Assembly: GCA_902771535.1 (NCBI GenBank)
Contig: CACXWU010000002.1
Location: forward strand, 50,481-114,480
Direction: 5' to 3'
DNA: 64,000 nucleotides
From: an uncultured Pseudomonadota bacterium
GTDB lineage: Bacteria > Pseudomonadota > Alphaproteobacteria > UBA3830
Part shown: positions 1-7,818 of the stretch, in pieces
Layout of the letters: each line of letters begins with the position of its first letter
Position numbering within the stretch: position 1 is the first letter of the stretch
Program-made: the position numbers and the translations under genes
The notes under the pieces: generated by a model
Told to the model about the DNA's origin: nothing
Seen by the model: the letters and a program-made list of their open reading frames with translations, nothing else
Database searches by the model: none

Positions 1-2
1 CG

Positions 3-356
3 TTTGATAAGCTACAGAAGGATAAAGGGCTCTCTGCTTTGTCTGAGAACAGTGATCGATACGTATCTGTATCCAGAATGCCTGAGGACCTCAAGAGTAA
101 GTTCAAGGAAGTGGCGAAAAATGCGGTCACGAAAGAGCCTATAAAGATTGCTGATGCTTATCATGTGTTGAAGATCACGGACATGAGAGATTCTAAACCT
201 GGAACTTTTGAAGAGATAAAGCCAATATTGTCTCAATTGATTTTGAGAGATGAAATGGAGAAGTTGATAAAGAAACTGGAAAATCAATACAAAGTCCAGA
301 AGTTCAATGAGGATGGAACCCCTGAGGTTGCTCCTTCGACAACGACTTCAGCATAA
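3..356 (+). CDS. PpiC/SurA-type peptidyl-prolyl isomerase, C-terminal fragment
   Basis: The reading frame is open from the first bases of the window, so the 5' end lies outside it. The visible 117 or so residues match the end of a parvulin-type periplasmic foldase. First comes the last strand of the parvulin domain (DAYHVLKITDMRDSKPGTF), then the FEEIKP..L linker and the C-terminal helix seen in SurA/PpiC/PrsA-like chaperones. Such proteins help outer-membrane and secreted proteins fold. The last residues (APSTTTSA) are low complexity. A strong terminator follows at once, so this is the last gene of its transcript. The catalytic part is not visible, and family membership is judged from the tail alone. 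Confidence 0.7.
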   Translation, partial: FDKLQKDKGLSALSENSDRYVSVSRMPEDLKSKFKEVAKNAVTKEPIKIADAYHVLKITDMRDSKPGTFEEIKPILSQLILRDEMEKLIKKLENQYKVQKFNEDGTPEVAPSTTTSA

Positions 357-381
357 AAGCTATAGTGTCTGATTAATGTAT

Positions 382-414
382 ACTCCCCAAATTTAGTTTT
401 GGGGAGTTTTTTTT
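382..414 (+). terminator. Rho-independent terminator after the parvulin gene
   Basis: A perfect 10-bp stem (actccccaaa / tttggggagt) with a six-base loop is followed by a run of eight T. It separates the foldase gene from rsmD, which starts 13 bases later. Confidence 0.9.
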
Positions 415-426
415 AGAGTTCAGTTT

Positions 427-1002
427 ATGTCTACGAGAATTTTATCCGGCCAATTGAAAGGTTCTGTTTTAGTCGTCCCGGATTCTGCCCGTCCTACTCT
501 ACTTCGATTCAGACAGTCATTATTTGATATGATGGTAAGTATGGTTCCAAATTCCAAAGTTTTTTTTAAGGATAAAGTAATTTTGGATTGCTTCGCAGGA
601 TCAGGTGCTTTGGGAATTGAATCATTGTCGAGAGGGGCTTCCTTTGCGTATTTCGTAGATATATCTCAGGAGGCAATCGATGCAATCTATAAGAATATAC
701 AAAAATTATCTCTGAAAGATCGCTGCAAAATAATAAAAATCGATATTTTGAAAATTAGAAAATTCCAAGAACGCACCGCCTGCGACATAGCATTCATTGA
801 TCCTCCATATGGAAAGGTTTCGATAAAAAAAACATTGCAACATCTGTTCAAAACAGGATGGATCAACGAAAACTCTTTGATCGTAACAGAAGAAGACTTA
901 TCAAAAACAGAAGATTTGTCCGATATCACTGAAATTATCATCGAAAGAAATTTAGGGAAATCTCTTTTCAAAATAATAAGGTTGAAAGTCGGTTTATCAT
1001 AA
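427..1002 (+). CDS. rsmD: 16S rRNA (guanine(966)-N2)-methyltransferase RsmD
   Basis: The 191-residue protein has the usual RsmD length. It starts with the RIL.G..KG element, has the SAM-binding glycine loop DCFAGSGALGIE at about residues 54-65, and carries the catalytic DPPYG motif at about residues 125-129. In the family it methylates G966 of 16S rRNA in the assembling 30S subunit. The ATG lies just behind the preceding terminator, so the gene must have its own promoter or depend on read-through. It converges with the histidine kinase gene, whose stop lies 12 bases away on the other strand. Identification is firm from motif order and length. Confidence 0.9.
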   Translation: MSTRILSGQLKGSVLVVPDSARPTLLRFRQSLFDMMVSMVPNSKVFFKDKVILDCFAGSGALGIESLSRGASFAYFVDISQEAIDAIYKNIQKLSLKDRCKIIKIDILKIRKFQERTACDIAFIDPPYGKVSIKKTLQHLFKTGWINENSLIVTEEDLSKTEDLSDITEIIIERNLGKSLFKIIRLKVGLS

Positions 1003-1013
1003 ACCTATGTAAA

Positions 1014-2273
1014 TCACCAAGATTTATCAAATCGAATAATGAATTCCGCATACTTTCTGTATACAGATTGACAGTAAATATTAGCGTCCATTGAACGAAG
1101 CGTACTCTTGCAAAAGTACAGTCCAACACCTGTCCCTTCATTTTTCAAAGTAAAAAATGGTTTAAAAATATCGTCAATATCTTCCGGTTTTATACCTGAA
1201 GCAGTATCCTTCACAGAAATAAACGCCCGCTTTTTGATTTTGTCTACGGTTATATAAATTTGTCCTTTTCTCTCCGCCTTAATCTGGTATAGTGCATTTT
1301 GTATCAAATTAAAGATCACATGAATAAATAAATCACGACTGGCGAAAAAGTGAAAATCCTTCACTATCTTAACATGTACTAAACTGCGATCTTCCTGAAA
1401 AAATGGATATTCATCAATAGCTTTTCTTATACAATCTTCAGCACTTAACTCCTCATGATCCAAATACTTATTTCCGTTGAAAGCAAGTTTTGTCAATGTC
1501 GTATCTATTGTATTGAAAACACAATTAACTTCCCTAAGAGCCTTATCCCTTTTTGCAAGCTGCTTTAACCTTTTTTCTTCCGGTATATCATTTAGATCTA
1601 ATCCGTGCAAAATCATAGAAATGGTCGACAACGGAGTCCTTATTTCATGAGCCATGGAAGCCGCCAACATTCTCATGGCTTTCAGACGTATGTTATATTT
1701 TTTGCTAAGATCTCGAGCAAATATGATCAGAATACCCAAAACAAATACCATCATGTAAAAATACGGATACACAAGGTAATTAGGCAGCTCAACATTTGAG
1801 ATATGCCCGAGCAAATAAGATACCAATACCCCTAATATGACACCGACAGAATACACCGCTATGAAACTTGCGAAATCCAACAAAATGACCCCGAAAAGAA
1901 CCGCGATATTTATGTTTACAATCCAATAAAGGGTCACTCCCTCAAACAGTAACATGAACGTCACCAAAAACGGCAGACAAAACATCACTGTAAAATGCCA
2001 AAATAAAGGTCGATATTTTTTTAGCGAATCATCCCAAGAATCTGAAACTGATAAAATAAAACTCAACACGATGGCAACTATTCTCACCGTGTAAACAGAA
2101 ATGTCATTTGCATGCCACTCTGACCACATGTACATCGGAATAAGATAGTTAACGGCAGAGAAAACTCCGAAAGCAACATACCTCGCTCCGTATTCCTCTA
2201 CCCTTTTCTCAGAAATAGTGGCCAACTTATCCAGCCAATGCTTGACCCATCTTATCATCATCACCGACAACAA
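1014..2273 (-). CDS. Membrane sensor histidine kinase downstream of symporter genes
   Basis: The 419-residue protein begins with about 180 residues holding some six hydrophobic segments, and no periplasmic sensor domain is evident. A HisKA region follows, with the phospho-accepting histidine in MAHEIRTPLS near residue 209. The HATPase region shows the N box (NLIQNALYQI), the G1 box (DTASGIKP) and the G2 box (GTGVGLYFCKS). It should autophosphorylate and signal to a response regulator, but none is adjacent except ctrA at the far end of the cluster. The start is uncertain: TTG at 2273, four bases after the symporter stop, or an ATG about five codons on. The close spacing implies cotranscription with the last symporter, so the kinase may sense the transported solute, as in other symporter-linked kinases. 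That last point is inference. Confidence 0.85.
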   Translation of the reverse strand: MLSVMMIRWVKHWLDKLATISEKRVEEYGARYVAFGVFSAVNYLIPMYMWSEWHANDISVYTVRIVAIVLSFILSVSDSWDDSLKKYRPLFWHFTVMFCLPFLVTFMLLFEGVTLYWIVNINIAVLFGVILLDFASFIAVYSVGVILGVLVSYLLGHISNVELPNYLVYPYFYMMVFVLGILIIFARDLSKKYNIRLKAMRMLAASMAHEIRTPLSTISMILHGLDLNDIPEEKRLKQLAKRDKALREVNCVFNTIDTTLTKLAFNGNKYLDHEELSAEDCIRKAIDEYPFFQEDRSLVHVKIVKDFHFFASRDLFIHVIFNLIQNALYQIKAERKGQIYITVDKIKKRAFISVKDTASGIKPEDIDDIFKPFFTLKNEGTGVGLYFCKSTLRSMDANIYCQSVYRKYAEFIIRFDKSW

Positions 2274-2277
2274 CTGC

Positions 2278-3687
2278 TCAAGCTCTGCTGACAGCTAAAT
2301 CGGAGTCGTAAGGATGACTCAATGTCCTTAGATATTTCCCCAGCACAAACATAATGATAAATGTCACAAACGCTCCTACAATTTGACTAATAACGACATA
2401 ATCCTCAGGGACAGAATACCTGAAAATAACAATGGAAACAAACCCCACCATTACACTGACCAAATAAGTCTTTATATCTGTTCTCAAACCAAATAAATAC
2501 AAAAACATCGGAGCGACAACGGTAGGGGTCCAGAAATTCGAAAAATATAACCAGAAATCGATCATACTATAAAACATGGTCGCGATATAAATGGATATCA
2601 ATCCGAATAACACCGTAACTGTTCTACTTAACAACAGTTCCGATTGATCATTTATTTTAGATGGCCACAACACAGCGAAAACATCTCTAACTGTAGCAAT
2701 AGCGGAAACATTCAAAAATGAATCAGCAGTGGACATAATAACAGCTAACACTCCCGAAATCGCAATTCCCTTTACAACCGTCGGAAGAGAATAATTCAGA
2801 ACATTTAAGAAAGCACTGTTAGGATCTATCCCCGGAAACATCATCACGGCACTCAGAGCAATAATCGTTATTACCGCGTAGAACGGAATATACAAAATTC
2901 CAGAAATCACCAAGGATTGCGTAGCTTGCTTTTCGTCTTTAGCCATCAAGATTCTTTGAAATAAAATTGGATTAAAATACGGAAATGCACAAACGATTAC
3001 ATAGGTCAAAAACAGAGGGAAAGATCCCTGATACGAAGCCAATTCAATGTGCTGCGTCGGTAAATTGAACAGTAAATACTCCCAACCTCCTACTTTTTCC
3101 AAAGCAACATTCGCCATCAACGGTATTCCTATAATCAAAATACCAAATTGCAAAACATCAGTGAAAACGACCGACCTTATTCCTCCGAAAGAAGAATAAG
3201 CTATAACAACGAGGCTTCCAATAATCGTTCCATAGAAATGAGGTATCTCGAAAAACAGATTGCATATATATCCAATAGCACTAACCTGAACAGCCACATA
3301 ACCAATGGAAAATAAAACGTTCGCAACACCACTCATCACTTGCCCCGGTTTACCGTACAGATCTCCCATTATCTCACCGATCGAAATCTTTTCGGAAAAA
3401 TTCCGAAGAACCTTCGGCGCAACAACATACGCATGAAAAAAAAGACTAATGGTTTGTGCCAACTGGATAATGAAGAAGGCTAACCCGACGCTGTAAATTC
3501 TTTCGCTGACACCGATTAGGTCATCTCCTCCCATCCATGTCGCAAAAATCGTGGATACCAAAACAGATGTAGGAAAGATTTTGGCTGAAACCGAAAAATC
3601 TTTCATATTTTTTACATTACGCCCTGCGAAAATTCCCACGGCGAGAGTTACAACTAAATACAAAACTACAATAACTAAATCTATCAT
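2278..3687 (-). CDS. Sodium:solute symporter family transporter, copy 1
   Basis: The 469-residue polytopic protein has about 13 membrane segments and the family signature MSTADSFLNVSA, which places it in the solute:sodium symporter family (TC 2.A.21). The substrate cannot be told from sequence. It is one of three tandem copies of identical length. The start is taken as ATG 3687, not the in-frame GTG at 3708. The sequence GGGAAGAG ahead of the ATG is a good ribosome site, the GTG would sit almost on the predicted transcription start, and copy 2 has a shift between the two codons that only the ATG survives. The histidine kinase gene follows after four bases. Confidence 0.88.
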   Translation of the reverse strand: MIDLVIVVLYLVVTLAVGIFAGRNVKNMKDFSVSAKIFPTSVLVSTIFATWMGGDDLIGVSERIYSVGLAFFIIQLAQTISLFFHAYVVAPKVLRNFSEKISIGEIMGDLYGKPGQVMSGVANVLFSIGYVAVQVSAIGYICNLFFEIPHFYGTIIGSLVVIAYSSFGGIRSVVFTDVLQFGILIIGIPLMANVALEKVGGWEYLLFNLPTQHIELASYQGSFPLFLTYVIVCAFPYFNPILFQRILMAKDEKQATQSLVISGILYIPFYAVITIIALSAVMMFPGIDPNSAFLNVLNYSLPTVVKGIAISGVLAVIMSTADSFLNVSAIATVRDVFAVLWPSKINDQSELLLSRTVTVLFGLISIYIATMFYSMIDFWLYFSNFWTPTVVAPMFLYLFGLRTDIKTYLVSVMVGFVSIVIFRYSVPEDYVVISQIVGAFVTFIIMFVLGKYLRTLSHPYDSDLAVSRA

Positions 3688-3715
3688 GAAAAAACTCTTC
3701 CCACTCACTAAAAAA

Positions 3716-3744
3716 AGGTTACAAAATTACAAATAAAAACTCAA
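3716..3744 (-). promoter_or_regulatory. Promoter of symporter copy 1 (duplicated leader)
   Basis: On the minus strand a -35 TTGAGT and a -10 TAACCT are separated by exactly 17 bases. The same two hexamers at the same distance precede all three symporter genes. The fit to consensus is modest, but the three-fold conservation with an intact spacer supports it. Confidence 0.5.
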
Positions 3745-3852
3745 CTTAAAAAAAACAGAGACCACCTCCTCTCAAATCCCAAGCAGTTAAAACAAATGTA
3801 ATCTAAAAATATTCAACTACAGTACTCTACAGATCGTATCACAAGTAACTGT

Positions 3853-5262
3853 TTAAATTTTACTAATGACCAAACCAGGATCGTAAGGATGATTTAAAGT
3901 CTTCAAGTACTTTCCCAATACAAGCATAGTAACAAATGTTACAACCGCTCCTACAATCTGACTTATGACAACATAATCCTCGGGAACAGAATATCTGAAA
4001 ACGATGATAGAAACAAATCCCACCGCAACACTAACCAAGTAGGTTTCTATATCCGTCTTTAAGTTAAGTAAATACAAAAACATCGGAGCTACAACAATCG
4101 GAGTCCAGAAATTTGAGAAATACAACCCGAAATCAATCATACTGGAAAATATAGTCGCAACATAAACAGAAGCAATTCCCAGCAACACGGTCACCACCCT
4201 ACTCAGCATTAACTCGGACTTATCATCCACCTTGGATGGCCACAGCACCGCAAAAATATCTCTCGTTACGGCAATCGCGGAGACATTTAAAAATGAGTCA
4301 GCCGTAGACATGATAACAGCAAGCACCCCGGAAACCGCAACTCCTTTCACAACAGTCGGAAGAGAGTAATTCAGAACATTAAGAAAAGCACTGTTCGGAT
4401 CTATACCGGGAAACATCAAAACAGCACAAAGGGCTATAACCGTTATTACCGCGTAGAATGGAATATATAAAATCCCGGAAATCATCAAAGACTGAGTAGA
4501 CTGTTTTTCATCCTTTGCCATCAAAATCCTCTGAATCAACATAGGGTTAAAACAAGGAAACGCACAATAGACAAAATATATCGCAAACAACGAAAACGAA
4601 CCTTGATAAGTAACCAAGTCTACGTGATGTTCCGGCAGATTAAAGAGAAGATATTCCCAACCGCCGACCTTTTCTAAAGCAACATTCGCCATCAAAGGTA
4701 TGCCTATAATCAGGATACCGAACTGCAACACGTCGGTAAAGACCACAGACCTTATTCCTCCGAAGGATGAGTAAGTTATCACGATAAAACTACCGATAAT
4801 TATCCCGAAAAAATCAGACACTCCAAAGAACAGGTGACAGATACAGCCAATCGCTTTAACCTGGACGGCGATGTATGCAATTGAAAACAACACATTCGCA
4901 ATCCCGCACATAACTTGTCCTGGTTTTCCATACAACTCCCTCATTATTTCGCCAATTGAAATTTTATTCGCAAATCCCCTAAGTACTTTCGGAGCGATCA
5001 TGTACGCATGGAGAAAAATACTTAAACACTGCCCTAAAGAAATGACAAAAAAAGCCAACCCGACACTGTATATTCTTTCGCTAACACCAATGAGATCATC
5101 TCCCCCCATCCACGTAGAAAAAATCGTAGAAACTAAAACCGTCGTAGGAAAGATTTTCGCCGAAACCGAAAAATCTTTCATATTCTTTACATTACGCCCC
5201 GCCAAAATTCCTATCGCAAGAGTCAGAACTAAATACAAAACTACAATAACTAAATCTATCAT
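3853..5262 (-). CDS. Sodium:solute symporter family transporter, copy 2
   Basis: A second 469-residue paralogue, near-identical to its neighbours over long blocks. The stretch around SSFGGIRSVVFTDVLQFG and the one around ANVALEKVGGWEYLL are the same in all three. Differences gather in some membrane segments and loops, for example in the segment after YSVGLAFF and around the first third of the protein. This could mean different substrates, but equally simple drift. One extra A in the leader puts the upstream GTG out of frame, so ATG 5262 is the only good start here, which fixes the start for the other copies. About 144 bases separate it from copy 1. Confidence 0.88.
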   Translation of the reverse strand: MIDLVIVVLYLVLTLAIGILAGRNVKNMKDFSVSAKIFPTTVLVSTIFSTWMGGDDLIGVSERIYSVGLAFFVISLGQCLSIFLHAYMIAPKVLRGFANKISIGEIMRELYGKPGQVMCGIANVLFSIAYIAVQVKAIGCICHLFFGVSDFFGIIIGSFIVITYSSFGGIRSVVFTDVLQFGILIIGIPLMANVALEKVGGWEYLLFNLPEHHVDLVTYQGSFSLFAIYFVYCAFPCFNPMLIQRILMAKDEKQSTQSLMISGILYIPFYAVITVIALCAVLMFPGIDPNSAFLNVLNYSLPTVVKGVAVSGVLAVIMSTADSFLNVSAIAVTRDIFAVLWPSKVDDKSELMLSRVVTVLLGIASVYVATIFSSMIDFGLYFSNFWTPIVVAPMFLYLLNLKTDIETYLVSVAVGFVSIIVFRYSVPEDYVVISQIVGAVVTFVTMLVLGKYLKTLNHPYDPGLVISKI

Positions 5263-5290
5263 GAAAAAAACTCTTCTCTCTCACTAAAAA

Positions 5291-5319
5291 AGGTTACAAA
5301 ACTACAAACAAAAACTCAA
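5291..5319 (-). promoter_or_regulatory. Promoter of symporter copy 2 (duplicated leader)
   Basis: TTGAGT, 17 bases, TAACCT on the minus strand: the same arrangement as before copies 1 and 3, with spacer changes but preserved hexamers. Confidence 0.5.
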
Positions 5320-5408
5320 TTTAAAAAACCAGAAAACACCTCCCATCAAATCCCCAGTAATCAAAATATTCAGCTACAACATGCTGCAGATCATACTACA
5401 AGTAACGA

Positions 5409-6818
5409 TTAAATCTTACTAATAACCAAATCAGGATCACAAGTATAACTTAAAGTCTTCAAGTACTTTCCCAATACGAGCATGGTAATAAACGTTACTA
5501 TCGCCCCGAATACCTGACTGATAATAACGTAATCCTCTGGAACGAGATACCTAAAAGCAACTATGGAAACAACTCCCACAATAACACTAATTAAATAAGT
5601 TTTTACATCTGTCTTTAAATTAAACATATACAGAAACATAGGGGCAACAACCGTAGGTGCCCAAAAATTTGAAAAATATAATCCGAAATCGATCATACTG
5701 CGAAACATCGTCACTATATAAATGGAAATAACACCTAACAATATCGTTACTACTCTACCCAACAACAATTCCAACCTATCATTTATTTTTGACGGCCATA
5801 ATACAAAAAAAACATCCCTCGTTGCTGCAATCGCGGAGACATTTAAAAACGAATCTGCTGTGGACATGATCACGGCAAGTAAGCTAACAACAGCAATCCC
5901 TTTCACTATCATCGGAAGAGAACAATTCAACACATTTAAGAATGCACTATTCGGATCAATACCAGGAAACATTAAAACAGCACAAAGTCCAATAATTGTT
6001 ATTACGGAATAAAACGGAACATACAAGATCCCTGAAATCACCAAGGACTGAGTAGCCTGTTTCTCATCCTTTGCCATCAAAATTCTCTGTATCAGCGCCG
6101 GATTAAAAGCTGGAAAGGCACAAAATATAAAATAAGCAATAAATAACCCAAATGATCCATGATACGATGTTAATTCAACATGTTGCTCGGGTAAATTGGA
6201 AAGCAGGTACTCCCAACCACCCACTTTTTCCAAAGCGACATTCGCCATCAACGGTATTCCAATTATTAAAATACCGAACTGCAAGACGTCGGTAAAAACC
6301 ACCGACCTTATTCCCCCAAACGACGAATATGCTATTACGATCAAACTACCAACAATTATTCCATAAAACTGAGGCATTTCAAAAAATAAATTACAAACAT
6401 ACCCAATCGATTTGATTTGTACCGCAATATATGAAAGTGAAAACACCATATTTGAAATCCCTGTTATCACTTGCCCAGATTTTCCGTACAACCCCCCCAT
6501 TATTTCACCTATTGAGATTTTCTCTGAAAATCCCCTAAGAATCCTCGGAGCGACAACATATGCGTGGAAAAAAAGACTTAGAGACTGACCTATTGCAATA
6601 ACAAGAAAAACCAATCCGACACTATATACTTTCTCACTTACTCCTATAGTGTCACCTCCTCCCATCCATGTCGCAAAAATCGTGGATACCAAAACAGACG
6701 TAGGAAAGATTTTGGCTGAAACCGAAAAATCTTTCATATTTTTTACATTACGTCCCGCGAAAATTCCCACGGCGAGAGTAATAACCAGATACAAAACTAC
6801 AATAACTGAATCTATCAT
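5409..6818 (-). CDS. Sodium:solute symporter family transporter, copy 3
   Basis: The third 469-residue paralogue and first in transcription order. It keeps the MSTADSFLNVSA signature but is the most divergent: GGGDTIGVSEKVYSVG replaces the GGDDLIGVSERIYSVG of the other two, and VVSLLAVIMS replaces SGVLAVIMS. Two acidic/polar positions near the first transmembrane helices therefore differ, which could touch ion or substrate binding. The start is set at ATG 6818 behind the same GGGAAGAG site. A hairpin terminator lies between ctrA and this gene, so it is probably expressed from its own promoter and not from that of ctrA. Confidence 0.88.
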   Translation of the reverse strand: MIDSVIVVLYLVITLAVGIFAGRNVKNMKDFSVSAKIFPTSVLVSTIFATWMGGGDTIGVSEKVYSVGLVFLVIAIGQSLSLFFHAYVVAPRILRGFSEKISIGEIMGGLYGKSGQVITGISNMVFSLSYIAVQIKSIGYVCNLFFEMPQFYGIIVGSLIVIAYSSFGGIRSVVFTDVLQFGILIIGIPLMANVALEKVGGWEYLLSNLPEQHVELTSYHGSFGLFIAYFIFCAFPAFNPALIQRILMAKDEKQATQSLVISGILYVPFYSVITIIGLCAVLMFPGIDPNSAFLNVLNCSLPMIVKGIAVVSLLAVIMSTADSFLNVSAIAATRDVFFVLWPSKINDRLELLLGRVVTILLGVISIYIVTMFRSMIDFGLYFSNFWAPTVVAPMFLYMFNLKTDVKTYLISVIVGVVSIVAFRYLVPEDYVIISQVFGAIVTFITMLVLGKYLKTLSYTCDPDLVISKI

Positions 6819-6846
6819 AGAAAAACTCTTCCCACTCACTAAAGAG

Positions 6847-6875
6847 AGGTTACAAAATTATAAATAAAAACTCAA
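6847..6875 (-). promoter_or_regulatory. Promoter of symporter copy 3 (duplicated leader)
   Basis: TTGAGT, 17 bases, TAACCT on the minus strand, directly after the ctrA terminator. It is the third instance of the conserved leader. Confidence 0.5.
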
Positions 6876-6878
6876 TAT

Positions 6879-6915
6879 AAAAAAGTTAACGCTAGGTTTC
6901 TTTCAAAACCTAGCG
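6879..6915 (-). terminator. Terminator after ctrA
   Basis: A perfect 10-bp inverted repeat (cgctaggttt / aaacctagcg) is followed on the minus strand by TTAACTTTTTTA. It separates ctrA from the symporter cluster. Confidence 0.7.
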
Positions 6916-6970
6916 AGATAGTGAGATATACAAAGAAAGAATGAAAACCCACAATTGCGTGGATTCCCAC

Positions 6971-7720
6971 TTATATAGTGCCGGGAGCACCCGACATAGC
7001 GTTAAGTTCATGAGGAGAATTCAACGCCTTTTCGCTCGATTGCGAATCTATATCTTTTATAGTGTATCCTCTGCCCCAGATGGTCTCAATATAACACTCT
7101 CCACCGAGAGCATCCATGAGCTTCTTCCGCAGTTTGCAGACGAATACATCTATTATCTTTAACTCAGGTTCGTCCATGCCACCATACAAGTGGTTCAAGA
7201 ACATGTCTTTGGTCAACGTGGCCCCCTTCCTCAGGCAGAGTAACTCCAGAATTGAGTACTCCTTACCTGTAAGGTGCAAAACGTTGCCATCGACTTCCAC
7301 GCGACGACTCTGAAGGTTAACTGTCATTCTGCCGATCTTTATAACCGACTCGGCATGGCCCTTAGACCTTCTTATAACTGCTTGAATTCTGGACACCAAC
7401 TCTTTCCCATCGAAAGGCTTGGTGATGTAATCATCTGCCCCGATATCCAAGCACTTAACTTTATCCTTACACTCAGACAACCCCGAAACCACGATAACCG
7501 GCGTCCCTATGTTCGCACTACGCAGCCTCTTGATTACCTCTACCCCATCAATGTCGGGCAGCATCAAATCCAAAATGATACCGTCATAGTCATAAATCTT
7601 TCCGACCTCTAAACCATACTGTCCAAAGCTCGTAGAGTCAACCACCACGCCTTCTTTTTTTAGCAGAGATTCAATCCCCTTAGCAGTTAAGGTATCATCT
7701 TCTATCAATAATACTCGCAC
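6971..7720 (-). CDS. ctrA: Cell-cycle response regulator CtrA
   Basis: The 249-residue protein is an OmpR-type response regulator and matches CtrA closely. The receiver domain opens with MRVLLIEDD, has the phospho-acceptor Asp51 in ILDLMLPDIDG and the conserved lysine in DDYITKPF. The winged-helix domain contains LTGKEY, GATLTKDMFLNHLYGG and DEPELKIIDVF.CKLRKK, which are close to invariant in CtrA. About 20 extra C-terminal residues follow. In alphaproteobacteria CtrA, phosphorylated through CckA and ChpT, controls division and surface genes by binding TTAA-N7-TTAA. The start is GTG 7720 behind a strong GGAGGT. A chpT gene and two CtrA-type boxes lie elsewhere in this window. Confidence 0.95.
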   Translation of the reverse strand: MRVLLIEDDTLTAKGIESLLKKEGVVVDSTSFGQYGLEVGKIYDYDGIILDLMLPDIDGVEVIKRLRSANIGTPVIVVSGLSECKDKVKCLDIGADDYITKPFDGKELVSRIQAVIRRSKGHAESVIKIGRMTVNLQSRRVEVDGNVLHLTGKEYSILELLCLRKGATLTKDMFLNHLYGGMDEPELKIIDVFVCKLRKKLMDALGGECYIETIWGRGYTIKDIDSQSSEKALNSPHELNAMSGAPGTI

Positions 7721-7818
7721 AACTTACCTCCAAATACCAACTAAATCAAGACCTATATTCACAAATATTGTCTCTAATTGGTACGCTATCTAAAATTTAC
7801 TAAAAATTTATTAAGATT

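Noticed and set aside
3688..3708. GTG start for symporter copy 1 (seven residues longer)
   Set aside because: The GTG would lie at the predicted transcription start, the ribosome site serves the later ATG, and copy 2 has the GTG out of frame.
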